From: Acanthopleura granulata
Taxonomy: Eukaryota; Mollusca; Polyplacophora; Chitonida; Chitonidae
Assembly: GCA_016165875.1 (NCBI GenBank)
Contig: JABBOT010000012.1
Coordinates: 8,587,534 to 8,651,533, forward strand
Length of the DNA: 64,000 bases
Reading direction: 5' to 3'
A program made the position numbers and the translations under genes. The notes under the pieces were generated by a model. The model saw only the letters and a list, made by a program, of their open reading frames with translations, had not been told where the DNA came from and did not search any database. This document shows, piece after piece, positions 12,421 through 25,735 of this stretch (its first letter is position 1; the number at the start of each line of letters is the position of its first letter).

Positions 12421-15249
12421 GACTATAGAATTCAAATCAGTCGACTCGATGTGTCATGAAAGGATTGCAAGTTTCCCGACTGATTTCAAGTGCAACAGGA
12501 GACCCTGACAGGCTACACAAGACGTCCAAATCGCATTTAGAAACACCGTTTTCTGCTGTGAAGCTGCAGTAAATATGTCTTAAGTGTTTTTTGGAGAAAA
12601 TATACACTTGAAAGTTTTCGTGAGAAAAGAATAAATTGCTTCAGCAATTAAGGGTAGGAAAGAGTTCCTCTCTATACAACAGCTACATTTTACTGTGCTT
12701 CCACGCGGCCTGGTCTGGTTAACAGACAAATTATTCGCAACATACTGTAATTCTCGACTTGCGTAGGTTTTTTTTTACCAAAACACAAAAACTCTCAAAC
12801 GGCCGGGAAACTGAGATACAAAGCCGACTAGAAAAGCCTCATTGCAGTCTGAGTGTTGTTGGGTGTTTTTCTTGTGTAAACGTATAACTATAATGGTTGA
12901 GCAATTAAACATTCCTCAGTTCAACGAGTCGGACGCGTACAACACTCTTGGATATGAAGTTAACATTACTATCATGATAGCTCCGAAGCTCTTGCACCCA
13001 TTGCGTTTAGAGCACGGAGCTAAAGAAGGTTAAACAGAAAGCTTCAAGTGACACACCGATCGCCACAACTACACATCTGTACGATAGCCGAGTCGTGGAA
13101 AGTGTAACGGCCATTGTATCTGGGTTGGTATCGATAACATGAGGCTGCGTGCGGTAAATTATGAAGGTAATTTATGTATGGATTTCTAGTTGCTGTGGGT
13201 GAACTGTCGTTACATGCCTGCTATGTGTATCCAGAATGCAGCACGCAAGAACTCTGGACTTGCCACAAGACATTGCAGTTCCAATTCCTGTACATACCTG
13301 CTCTAAACGCAATGAGTGCAAGAGCTTCGGACCTACCTCGAGTTACTCCTTTGAATAGTTCGTAATATATGCGCCAAAGCATTTAGGCTTCGGCATTATA
13401 CAGACGAATACTAAAGGAGCATCACCCCAAATGGATTGATTTTGTTTCAATTGGCGTGCATAACGACAATCATTTCTCTTTCATCTAAAGTCAGACAGTT
13501 AAGTTGATCTGTTTTACGTAGTCATTAACGTTTTCAAATGAATCTGTGTAATTTCAAGTTTGCGGCAAGTTGTTTTTGGCACGCAAGCTACCTCCACACG
13601 TCAGACCCTAATTGGTTATTACATATAGTATATCCAGTCTACACGGATATTCCATGGTCCGTAACCAGTAACCCTCCTCAAAATGCACGTTACCGATACC
13701 AATATGTCTATTGTCCATTTTGCAATTTGCCATAACTCTACGTTAGATAATCGCTTCCTTGTATGCAATGTATGCCTGGCTCGTTGACATCAGTTTATGC
13801 TCGAACCAACAATAGTCAAAAAAAGTGCAATACATTTAAAAAGTTTACAACTTACCTCTTACAACGAGTACGTATTTGTTTCGGTTTATGTAGACAATTA
13901 CAAGCGAAGCTTAGGGAGCAGTAGGAAATTGTAGGAACCAGCTGGTGTCGTTTGTCTGGGTCTACAGCTGAGGAAGTTCTGGCTGCATGGCACCCTGTGG
14001 GTTTCTAATACATGGACATTTACTTTCCAGCGGTGCCTAAAGTTTCACCCGGGTCGGTTGCTGCTCAAACAGATTTAGAGCACAGTAAAACTCTCAGAAT
14101 CTCTAGGAATCAATCAGAGCCATCAACAAGCCTCAATACAAGCAGCTCTCATCATGGGTCCGACATGGGACATGGTTACGCCAGTTTGATGACGCTGGAG
14201 ATTATACTGCAGCAAAAATATGCCGACATTACAGGTGAATGTTATATTGCAAGAATCCAATGACCAAAGCAACTTTAAGCCCTGGGCAGAATAATAAAAT
14301 AATAAAAACACTGCATGAAATAATTTAGGTTCAGGAAAATAAATCACTCTGAAATAGACAAATTTTATCATAATTTGTCTCAAATGCAGTTTATGAGCAG
14401 TTATAGGCAATGTTAGTTCCCATGGCGCTGGTTCATTTTGCTGAAATTTCATGTTAACCATTCTGGATTAAGCAGCTCGGTGTAGGAACCATCCCACGTG
14501 GTCTTTTAATGACGGAAGATTTTCTTAAAGTTTCAGACACTTTGTCATGTGAAGCAATGCAGAAATCCCCATGGGCACTAATCAAAGTATTTTACGACCT
14601 TGACCTCAGCTCTGTGGTTTTCCAGATGTTAGCGTAGCTGTCGTCGGTATACACTACTTAGGCTAACACATTCTTTTTCTCGATCAATGAACTCCAAGCC
14701 AAGTAGATTTATGTATTTTTCGACGTACTTACATTTAGCACTAGCAATAGCTTTCTGAAATAGCTTTTTTCTCACACATCAATGTTTTTTTTTATTGAAA
14801 TCTGATGCAGAAAGTATGGTGAATTAGAACAGATTTTTTCCCACTGAATGTTGATTACGTGTTTATGGCTTTCACTTACCTGGAACTAAGAAATTCTTAA
14901 AAAATATGTATAACCCTGATAGCGAGAGTCAAATATCAGAATTTATCTATAGACGCATATATGTGGAGGTATGAGAATGAAAGAGTCGTTAAAGATTCAT
15001 TGGTTATATCTTTCAAAAATATAGAGAGTACAAAATTTTTACTTTTTCTTTCATTATGGCTACCCCGGTAACACTGAAAGTCACATCCACACCTGCTTTA
15101 ATCGTCTAAAGTGGTTAAGAGAAAAATTAATCTTCGTACATTTTCATGGCTGACAACCTATAGGTTATTCGCACGGAGTTAAGGCGAAAACACTTACACA
15201 GTCAGTTGAGTGATGGTGAGTCAGTAAATCAGAGACGTTAGCAATGTTA
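12421..15249. other. Non-coding stretch, nothing recognised
   Basis: No gene is recognised on either strand. The open frames are short and lack family motifs. Confidence 0.3.
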
Positions 15250-16190
15250 GCAACTCACAGCCTCTCTCAAACCCAGCCAATCCCACTCTTCTGACTACTC
15301 GTGCTGTTCCAACGGGCTCGCTGTAGTTCTAAACATTAGCCGCAGACGAAACCTAATATTTCCTTGTAGACAATGGCGGACAACCCATTGATACATTCTC
15401 TGGCAGATTTACTGATACATACTGCAAGTATCCTTTGATTCAACTGGCCGAAATATGGTTGCTGCCTTGCAGACATTATCTATCATATGACCAGAGAAAA
15501 TAGAAAAAGCCACACAACACAATGTATTCTCTGCCACACAAGACAATGTGTTATCTTAACACCTGCATGAAGTCAGCGAGCAAAAATCTAATGAGCAATG
15601 AGAATCATTAAACGCGTAAATTACACTTCGAATCCAAATCATATCCCACGCCATTGCTAGTACACACTGTTCGGATGGCGTACTCTCAAAGAAATCAAAT
15701 ACTTAAATAATGATTAAGATTTTTACCATCACGACACAAAATCTCTTAGTGTGCTAAAGATGGCATTCATATAGCACTTTAACGTTTTGGTGTTCGTTTC
15801 ATGTATAACACCATTTACGTATATAGCCTACCCATATTACGCAGAAATCCATGTTTCTCTCCGGTATACCGTTATATAAGTAGCAACCGCAAAGATCAGT
15901 AAACATATCAAATTTTGGAAAATCATCCCGTGACTTATGGAAAGTGAATATTGAATCAATTTTTTTTATCTTGAGGGGGTAATAAATTTATAATTTCCAC
16001 AACACATTGTGCATATTTTATGTGCGTATCAAAACGTTGCCACTGGCATCATTGATATATGACGACTGATAATGCCCGTGAGACCGGCGGCCAACCACAA
16101 TAAACTACTGCCTATCAGCCATCGCCATCACTCCCATACCGCAGTGTGTACGTTGCATGGTTACTTTCTGTTCTGTTTATTCGAATAGTC
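15250..16190. repeat. Dispersed repeat D1, copy 2
   Basis: This is the second copy of the unit at 120-908, in the same orientation. Strong blocks are CTAATGAGCAATGAG near 15,590 and GCCATCGCCATCACTCCCAT near 16,120. It carries an extra insertion around 15,370-15,460 relative to copy 1. Confidence 0.6.
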
Positions 16191-17153
16191 ATACAGAACG
16201 CGTATGCAAAGTCTGAACATATCTGCCAAAACACTGGGAGCTCTCGACAATCCATTTTGTTTTTAGCTGGCTGCTGTGCTGTGTCTGAAATGACTGGAAT
16301 ATGAAGATCCTCAAAGGCTTATCGGCTTAGCCTTGTAATCCATGGAACAAGACTTTTGTTTCATTTCTTTAGCCTGTTACCTGTCCTCAAAGGATGAACA
16401 CTCTATGATTTTAGACAGACGGGGTAGGCCTACAGCAAGCTTAAGAAGCATGTGCAGAGCGAGACCAAGATGAGTAAATTATTCACTTGTTCCAGTGTTT
16501 ATGATTGAGGTCAAATGTTTCGACAGAACCTAAAGAATTCCCAAGCTATCTTCTGATATCATTCCTCCTATCTGACCTGTGTGGGAATCAGGTTACAGCG
16601 AGATATTGCTTCGTGAAGCTGCTAATGTTGATATACAGGCCATGGTGACAATGTTAAATCAGGCAGGGTGAAATTAATGAGCGCCAAGCGGACGCTTGGA
16701 AATGCTGAGGGCCGATTTAGAGCAACGCGTGGAAAACGTTACAATAGGCGACCAGTGGTTACGGGGCAGTAAGACGAGAAGCGTGCTCCCACCGGGCGTG
16801 GGATTGATGAACTGCAGCCAACGGCCCTCATTTGCCTCTAGTACATCCGTCAATGTTCCGACCACAAGTCCGAGAATATGTTGGCAGCGATTAGAGTAGT
16901 CCACAAATCGAATGTTGATATACTGACGCTCCGCACAGTCACCAAAGTCCCCAAAGCCATGGAGTGGTTTGTGTCATGAATAACAATGGCTTCGGTCTGT
17001 GCCGGCGTTCAGAAGCCCATAATTTGCTCGCCACCCAGGACATCACCTACTAAATCCCACCTATACAGCTTCATACATGCTGTCTCTGTCCAGAAATTCG
17101 GTTTTGATCTTTTGATCATTTATAGTCTGTAATGGTTCCTGAGCTTTCTGTAC

Positions 17154-17201
<48 letters not shown>

Positions 17202-20084
17202 GTTGAAGCGAAAATATAACTAACGTTACACCGTCCTCACAGACTGGCTAGAAACTATGAAATGTCTTTATCGTTCTCTTTTGACGATTGCCTTCTTCCT
17301 CAATTCTTCTTAAGCTAAAATACGAAGTTTTTATTGCATTTTTATTGGTCATTACCCAAAACTGTGTACACTGGACAAACGATAGAATGTGTCAGCTTGC
17401 ACCAATTCAATCAAGGAGCGGGGTCAAAACTGATCAATATTAAAATATGCATGACTGTGAATTCAACACCGCCCAAGGAGTATTGACGGTATTGACTAAG
17501 ACCAGACATCGTAAATTGGTACGGCCGGACCGAATTGACGACTCTTATTCCAAATGCTTCCAATCACAGGTTAGCCGCTTAAATCTATGACGGCGCTGAT
17601 AAATCCATTTGCCACGTCAGAAAGGCACCCTCTTCAGCTACTCCAAGGCCATACCAGCATCATGTATATTCTTTCTGCTACATGAAGTGTTGTTGATTAG
17701 TCCCCAAGCCTACATAAATCAAACCTTCTGTTGTGTACATTTTTTGCTTCCCCTTTAATACGTATTACCACTATCCTGTATGGTAAACGATATAGTCTTG
17801 CAAGCTTTCTAAGCACTGTACAACGTCCGCGTTTTGACAAGCAGGGCCAGAATTCCCAGTTTCTAGATACTTCAGGCTCGGGCATTGTTCCAGAGCTCAA
17901 TCTCGCAGGATCACGTAAACAATTTACCAAGTTATTATTTACCTGTCCCTTGGTAGCCCGCTTGCACCTCTAGAGGCTTCCTGGAGAAACGTTAACGCGT
18001 CATTTTAGTGGGCATGTTCCACATTAAAAGAGCCGTTAATTCTTGTACATCACGAGTTTTATGAGGAGGTTTCGAGAATTGCCATCTTGCGGACCAGAGT
18101 AATGCTAACACACAGGATTGGGATTAGATTTGACAATGGTCTTTCGCCATTAGTAGCGGAGCGAAGCTCTCGTGCCAGGCCATTTGCTGGCAAGGACACG
18201 TTCTCCTACCATAACAGTTCGTCCCTGTCTGCAAGCAAATGCACCAAACAAGCAGATTGTTTTCCTGGCAGCTTAACGATATTACCACGATCGAGACATC
18301 TACGTGCCCTGGCGTAAACATGCTAGCTTTTGGGTATTTCCGGTATTCAGTTCAGCTGAAGACATGATGTCATTTGTAGAATTGTTGATTGATCATTCAA
18401 CTTATCAAGTATATTGAACTATTCGATATAAAAGACTAAAGCCGCGGCATTATTGTGATTCACACCTTTGTAATTTCACCCGTTAAATGGCAACTTAAAG
18501 CTTTATATACCTCTGTAATTTCACCAGTTAAAAGGAAGGTAAAAGCTTTGTATACTTTATGTAGTTACCACTGGTTTCTCGTCTAGCTGGCAGATGGATC
18601 ATATATTATGCAAATTACATAATTAAATGTGCTTTGTGGCATTTTGTGAGACAATGTCATGCACACCTATCTCATAATTAGTAAGATTGTCAGTTAATAG
18701 GAAACAGAAATCCACGATACGGAAACGTGTATGTAGTGATATTGTGAGCAGAATAGGGTACCTTTTCAGGTGCAATTGTGAATCCTATCCAGATTAACTA
18801 TTGTTCCCTCGTAATACCTGAAAACAACGTTATCAGCTTGCCCAGAAATCGACATTGCAATGGAAGTAATGAACAATGGAATACACAGTTTTTGCCCGGA
18901 ATACCTAAGACGAGAAGGGTTTCCTATTTGGTAATGTAAAACTGTGACATGTGTTTGAAAGCTTGGGGGTTCACGTCTACTGCACTAGTCTAAGGCTGTT
19001 ACCAGTGTACAGTGATAATGTCAATAGGCCAGTCGAGCGCGGGAAAAGCTGCTCCATTGCAGACATCATTTATCTCCTCAAATGACAGGAGAGCTCCGCA
19101 AAGCAGTCGATGGAGCAGACCATACATACACATAGTCAACTCAGCGGAAAATTTACCCAGACAGGAGATTTCCTGTTGATCGATCAATCAATATCGATCG
19201 TTTCATTGGCAGTTTAATAGGTTGGTTGACTGATCGATTAACCGGGAGTATCACTCCGTCGCTGGAGTTATAGGGATATCCTATTGTTAGGGGGTGCTGT
19301 GAGAGCTACAAGCGCCTGCGATGTTTGTCTTTCTTAACTCCCAGAAGTCGTATAAACCGGATGTGCATCGTGATGAATTCCATAAATGGACATTAAATGT
19401 TTGAGATTGTACGGCCATAAGCGAGTAAATTTAATTTAATTCTAATTAATTAAAGTTCGTTTACAATCATTTACCGTGCTCCAGTACGGAATACATTTTC
19501 AAGCTCTTCCCAGAGGGGGGCGATTTTTCTAGTCATTTCAACATTCTTTGAACATAAAACTGATATCTGCTGTGAAAGTTAAACAGTTTTGGTGCGAAGA
19601 TAAACGCCAGACTTTTAATCAACTAATTCTACCTTTACTCTTAAACGAATGAGTTGTCGAATGCAATCAGATGGACGACCAGACACACAACCAAATAAAC
19701 ATTATCGTTCACAAGCAATGGGTTTGCTTTTCAAAGCATGAGCGATTAATCAGCTTACCAGTCGTACCCCTGACAATATCTGTCAGTTTGCAATGAGAAA
19801 AAAAAATTTGAAAATCGTGTGAACAAAATCCCGCTTGTGACGGTATACCAGCATTGATATACATGTTCAGGTAAAGGTCTGAAATCTTACCATGTCAATC
19901 TAGATATAGTGAAGAAAAAGTGGAAAATGATACCGAACCCAATCTTTACTAATTCCATGGAGATTAACTAATCTGTAAAAGCAGAAATGTTGAGGAATTA
20001 TAAAAGGTACCACTGATTTCACTGATCTAGGGAAAGGAATGTACGTGATGTTATAAAGTAATACTCAACGGCTAACGACTAGTA
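16191..20084. other. Non-coding stretch with one microsatellite
   Basis: No gene is recognised. A pure (TA)n tract lies at about 17,155-17,197. Overlapping open frames on both strands near 16,690, 17,730 and 18,120 come from less AT-rich patches and match nothing I know. Confidence 0.35.
17155..17197. repeat. (TA)n microsatellite
   Basis: About 21 uninterrupted TA units; likely length-polymorphic. Confidence 0.95.
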
Positions 20085-20679
20085 TATTTATTTGTTTATT
20101 TATTCTGTTGTACATACATTTCACAGTCGGGTTTATGGGCGAAGAAACCCCACTGAACTATGAACTATATGGCCCCCTCACATAAAACCGCAGCCGATCC
20201 AGCAAAAACTGACTTTTAGTAAACAAACGACTGGAAGTGGTGAGAGACACGGTTTCAGCATGACACGCCAGCAAGAGTTCCCAACTCTGTGGAATAAATC
20301 AGTGGGGTTTAACATCATACCGTGACGACTTACACGACCCTAACTCCAATTTACTGAACAGGCTCCAATATCAGTGGTAATGTTGGAGAAAGAGGAAATT
20401 TTTGTCTAATGTCAAAGATGTTTGTCTTTCAATAAGTTGTCTTTTCCCCACGCAGTGGCGACTTACCTGCCATTGATCTCGTGTAACTTTGAGCTCTACG
20501 TTACCAGATTGTCCATAAAGCGTCATCACAAACGTGGGAATAAAGAGCAGACTACAGAGCTTACTTATTGGACGGGAACGGTTTCCTGTTAGTAGGGAGT
20601 TTTGAGAATGCACTCTTTTGTCGCAATATTTCAACTCAACATGTTATGTGCCAAACATGTTTGGTAGCTTTTGTTGACA

Positions 20680-20970
20680 TTAATTTACCGATTACCTGTC
20701 TCGCCGGGTTCCAGAGGCAAAAATAAGAACCTTTCATTCAGGAACTTTAAGCGCACAAACCCTCAGCTGCTTAATAATTTTCTCCATCGTTCGTCAACTG
20801 AAGATAACATTTCGGGAAACTCTTTTGAGACCCTCATGTTATAGCAAATGTAGTAAGAAATAGTTGCTACATATTTCTGACAGATCACTTGATATAGAAG
20901 GTTTTTTTTGTTTTCAGCGATAAAAGAGTTGAAATTCGAAATTCATGTGTTGTTCTGACAGACAAGGTGT
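20680..20970 (-). mobile_element. TIR element family M1, copy 3 (partial)
   Basis: The block starts with TTAATTTACCGATTACCTGTC, matching 1,264-1,285 of copy 1, and stays colinear with it through a TTATAGYAAATRTAR block to a diverged end near 20,960 (GAGTTGAAATTCGAAATTC). One terminal repeat is not recognisable, so this is a decayed copy. Confidence 0.6.
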
Positions 20971-22615
20971 TGGCGCTCTTGCTTCTAAAGAGTTCGCCCT
21001 CGGAAAAACCTACGTAAATTTCGCAACATAGTTATTGTCATGTAATAATCAAGGAACAATTATTGAGCTCTTTCTGCTGGTGAAATTCTGTATTCACCAG
21101 CTCTCACTGTTTACTTGGCCTTGGGGAAAATGAACGATGGAAGACTGTCGGGCCCGTTTGTTAAGTCTTTCGTTAGTTGAAGGTCACTTGTCTTCCTCCA
21201 ATCTGGCGTGCAAGTCTGTGAGTCAGACGGACAGTTCATTGGCAAACTTGCATAAGGTCGGTTGGTTGTCGGACCAAACTCCGGTTTCTTAAATTCTTCT
21301 CATGAAACCGACCACCAACGTAAAAGTCGACAACATTTAAATGAATGACTGAATGGGTGATTATGGTTTAACGCCACTTTGGTAGTATTCCAGCCAGAAC
21401 AATCTCTTGATTAAATTAATTCATATAACAAACCACGCGAAAACGTACAGTTCCATATTTTCCTTCACTTTTGCTCACCTCACTAAGGGGTATGTTAGAG
21501 TGACAATAAGGACCGATTGGTTTAACTATTTTCCAAGACATTTATAAACATCACCGTACAAAAGAGATTGAAACCGAAAGCCTCTGATGCGAAATACCTA
21601 CGGAGACTGATGAAAGCGGGAGTTGACACGGATAATGTTCTGACATGGTACCTGGAAGATTCAGTGTTGTTGCAACACAGCACTGACAGTCGTCAGCTGA
21701 ATCAGGTAACCATCAGATGGCACAAGCCACTTCCACAAACAGAAGACGTGAAAGTGGGTTGAGTTGAGAACAGCTGATTTAGTGCGATGGACCGAGGAAA
21801 AGCATACCAGCATGGATTCGTTGCGGAGAAAAGCAAAGCCTCTGGCGGTATTTGTCGCCCTCTTGGGACTATATCAGTGGAACAAAAGGCCAGTCGGCCT
21901 GGGGAACGCCGTGAGTGCCTTCCATAGGATAATAGCGCGATGCCTTCAAATCTACGAGACAACATCTGAGTACCATCTGTGATGTACTTGCCTGTCCCAC
22001 AACTGACGATAAGCTTGTTGGACGATATGGAAGTTGTTTTACAAAGACTTTAGATAAAAAGGCCTTTTTTCACTCCTCCTGTGTTTATATATACAAGAAA
22101 ACTGAACACACAATGCTGTAGTTAATTCAGTTGCACGGAAATTTTCGTTATGAAAAATGTCAGATTTGGTAAGTATACAGGTGACAAACGATTAAATGAA
22201 TGATGTCGTCTTTGCATCTGTCGGTTGCATTATCCAAATAGTGCGCCAAGCAAGAATTTGCTAGTTGCTGATAATCCATCGTATTCGCATGCAGCTCTTC
22301 CTGCACTTGTATACAGCCAATGCTCATCTGTAATTGTTGCATGGAGATATTCTTGGAGTTACCGCGAATATTCTGTTATTACGTTTAAGTTCTCGGTCAT
22401 GAATAATAGTAATTTCAGTTTCAAGTCGGTATATGGCTCGAGAAGTGTATGATCGTATTTATGTGTCGTTTGCGTAAATCGTTGTCTAAAATGAACCAAC
22501 ATAACCATCGATTATTATATACAGCGGATATTCAACGGGAAAATCTTTTGTGGTTCGCATTTGATAGGTTAAGACAACATCCAGTATATACATTGAAATC
22601 CTCTATGATAATGCA
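20971..22615. other. Non-coding stretch, nothing recognised
   Basis: No gene is recognised. The frame at 21,568-21,762 (64 codons, rich in charged residues) has no known motif. A fragment at 21,350-21,400 resembles the 3' end of SINE family B. Confidence 0.3.
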
Positions 22616-22887
22616 GGGGGTTATGATAACCGTGGCTCAGTCGGTTAGCGCGCTAACGTAGCGCACTGACCGAAGCCTCCCACCAATGCGGTCGCTGTGA
22701 GTTCAAGCCCAGCTCATGCTGGCTTCCTCTCCGGAGGAGACACGGGAAGGTCTGTCAACAACCTGCGGATGATCGTGGGTTTCCCCCGGGCTCTGCCCGG
22801 TTTCCTCCCACCATAATGCTGGCCGCCGTCGTATAAGCGAAATATTCTTGAGTGCGGCGTAAAACACCAATCAAATAAATAAATATA
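22616..22887 (+). mobile_element. SINE family A, near full length, with target duplication
   Basis: The element carries the tRNA-like head CCGTGGCTCAGTCGGTTAGC (A box) and GAGTTCAAGCCC (B box), then a body with GGGTTTCCCCCGGGCTCTGC and a 3' module with CTCCCACCATAATGCTGG, ending CACCAATCAAATAAATAAAT. The perfect 8 bp direct repeat ATAATGCA flanks it at 22,608-22,615 and 22,888-22,895. It is one of the best copies in the window. Confidence 0.92.
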
Positions 22888-25629
22888 ATAATGCAAAAAT
22901 AAGATAAACTAGAGTATACTAGTACTGTGATATAGAATGGTCATTATATTACACTGAATGGTATCTTAACATGGCTGTGTACCAATAAAATTAAGGCATT
23001 GATATTGTTTGTCAACATATTACTGATCACATTTTATTCATTACGATTTACGAAAGAACTAACATCACATCTTGTGTTATCCTTCATTCCTTCAAGTTAA
23101 GGTTCCATGTTCTGTTCGTATGTATGTAAGTGCCATTCGGTTTACATGTGAAAGGATATAATAATCAAGTCAGCCATTCTGAGATATGGCGGATATATTA
23201 ACAGGGTGTATAATTAATCACCATGTTAAGCAATTGTTTAATTATTCTATCATAATACAGATTCGCTCAATCAAACAGCTGTAGTCTCACTTGGCTTGAT
23301 GACAAAGTGCTCCCGTGACATGAAAGAGAGAAAAACTGATTTACAACGATGCATACACATTGCTTAATCAGGCGAGTGCAAATGAATGACCGACAAGTGG
23401 AAGTTAAGACAGGGTAAAATCAATGCGCAAAAGAGCTGTAAGGGGGGAGATAAGTGATGCATGGCTGCCGATGACCGTGAGAGGGCCAACAGGTTCCCAG
23501 AGGCTGGGGGATTGATAGCCGGGCCAAGGCTTTGGTCTCTCGGCGTGAAAAATGCCGAACACAATCCCTGGCTTATAGCATATGGGTCTCCGGTAAACCA
23601 AGGCATCGACGACATCGTCGTACTGTGTAGATGATAACCATAACCTTGCTGTATGCCTCTGTCCGACACCTCATACAGGGCAATATTTACATTGTCCACA
23701 GATACGAAATGTCATGCAGGCGAAATGGCGTGGACATAATATACAGTTAAGGCGTGGGCTAGAGATCGCAGCTTAGACAACGATCGGTGACATGGTCGGC
23801 TTTTCCTGTCACCTGCCATACCTCTAGCAGTTCGACCATTTTGTGTACATATCCAGATGTACATTATCGAACCTGTAGAATATGTATACAAGTGTGCGGC
23901 AGAATAGGATATTCTACATTTAAATACTAACTGTCAGTCATCAGTTCACACTGGACACTTGAATAACTGATCATAAACCTTCAATTCTCAACCCATATAT
24001 AAATAACAAAGATAATCCACATTCTTTATGTAAATACAAACGACCAGTCAGTAATGAATTAACATTGTGGATAGTTTTACAATACAAATTCCCAAGACCA
24101 CATAAACGAAAAAGAGTTGAAACATATCATACCATATATTTATCATTTTGAAACGTTGTTGGAAATAAACTTAGACGACATTACAAAATCACAGTTTATA
24201 TATAACTTCACAGTACTTTGCAAAGCCTTCATTTTTAAAACTTTTCAGATCGTCAATCATTCGGTATCTAAAGTAATCCGGGAATGCGATGTGATTAGAT
24301 TTTATTTATGTAACATTGTTTTAACTGACAAAGTGTATAAAAGTATATGTCCGAATATTATGGAGACAGTACGATGTGATCACACGTGACCATGACAAAA
24401 TCACACCACAGATGGACACCGATCACGTGTCTGGGGCTCACCAGCTCTCATAAAAAGCACGACAAATCTTGTAACTCTTGGATCTGCAGTGCCCCCCCCC
24501 CCACACACCTACTGATGTATGATTTATCAGCTCTTTTTGAAGGGAATCAAATGTTGTGCCCTCACCCTACTGGTATATCGTTATTCAGGATGACGTGTAT
24601 TCTTATTGAAATCTTATTGTTAATAAAGAACACTATGGTGAACTGTCAGGCACAAGATTTGCTTCCCTTTGTGCAGGGATATAGAACACCACATTACTAA
24701 GTCTTGCGATTAAAATGACAGTTGTGCTGAGAAGTCACGCGAATGGAGACATTCAGGTCAAAACGGAGAGCAGGCCGCGATCTGAAAGACGAAAGCAAGA
24801 AATAAAGTCTTTTTCTCCGACATAAGATGTATTCAGAGAAATGGTCAGAAGTGAATGTTAATTAGCAGTCAGATGTATAGGGTTCCTTTAAAAATGCAAC
24901 ACTTTGCACCCAAGGGAACAGTTAGTAGTTAATTTATGGGAAATGAGTTGAAAGGTTCCGTTTTCCGGTCCATTTGAACTCGATTGATCCACAGCTTGCC
25001 CTAGTAGAAAAATTGAAAGCTGTCGTATATCATTTCCATTCTTGTGAAGCATACAGTTCATCTCAAGTCATCGATCACTTGAGTGAGGAAAGTTGCCCGT
25101 TACGACAACTCCTCGGACCAGTCAATGACCAGAAGTTGGGAAGGAGAGGACGGACATTGGGTTCGTTCTGAAGCAAGATCGAACAACTGTTCTGTGGACT
25201 TCACTGTCCATTCATACTCATTGATCCATTAGAAGGTGAAAACAGACCCTAATTGTTGTCAGGTAAATTGGGAAAATAGGTTTGATTTGGTATTTATGCA
25301 TCCTAAAATTAACAAGCAGTTCGTCTAAGAATTTAGAGTGATCTAAACAACAAGAGGAGATTATTGTTGTATCCTCAGACAACAATTTTGATGGGATTAG
25401 CAATAATTATTATACCAAGAAAATATGAAAACAGATACATCCATTTCAGAGTGAAAAATGATATACGAAAACTAAAGAACGCGCTAACTGGAATTTAGCG
25501 ACTGGAAAAGAATGCATTCAAATGTCGACCATTTAAAATCAAACGTGATCGGGTTAAAACAAAAATTTGGTCCAGAATTTGACACCACCAGTCTCCACAC
25601 CTGTCCCCATCGAGGTTGTTGGGTTTCAA

Positions 25630-25735
25630 GGGACAGAAAGGGCAAATATGAAGTTATGGTGAGTGAAAAGATCCTTTTTCGCCAAATTGAGTGCAGTGTA
25701 ATGTTTTGATTGTATGATGGGTTTTATCGACCATA
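25630..25735 (+). mobile_element. Fragment related to TTAA inverted-repeat element M2
   Basis: This shares GAASTTATGGTGAGTGAAAAG and TGTTTTGATTGTATGRTGGG, at matching spacing, with the inside of the element at 45,527-45,705. The terminal repeats are not preserved, so it is an old or truncated copy. Confidence 0.7.

Noticed and set aside
16674..18321. Several paired open frames on both strands suggesting exons
   Set aside because: Local base composition explains the lack of stops; no conserved motif, consistent splice sites or repeated homologue was found.
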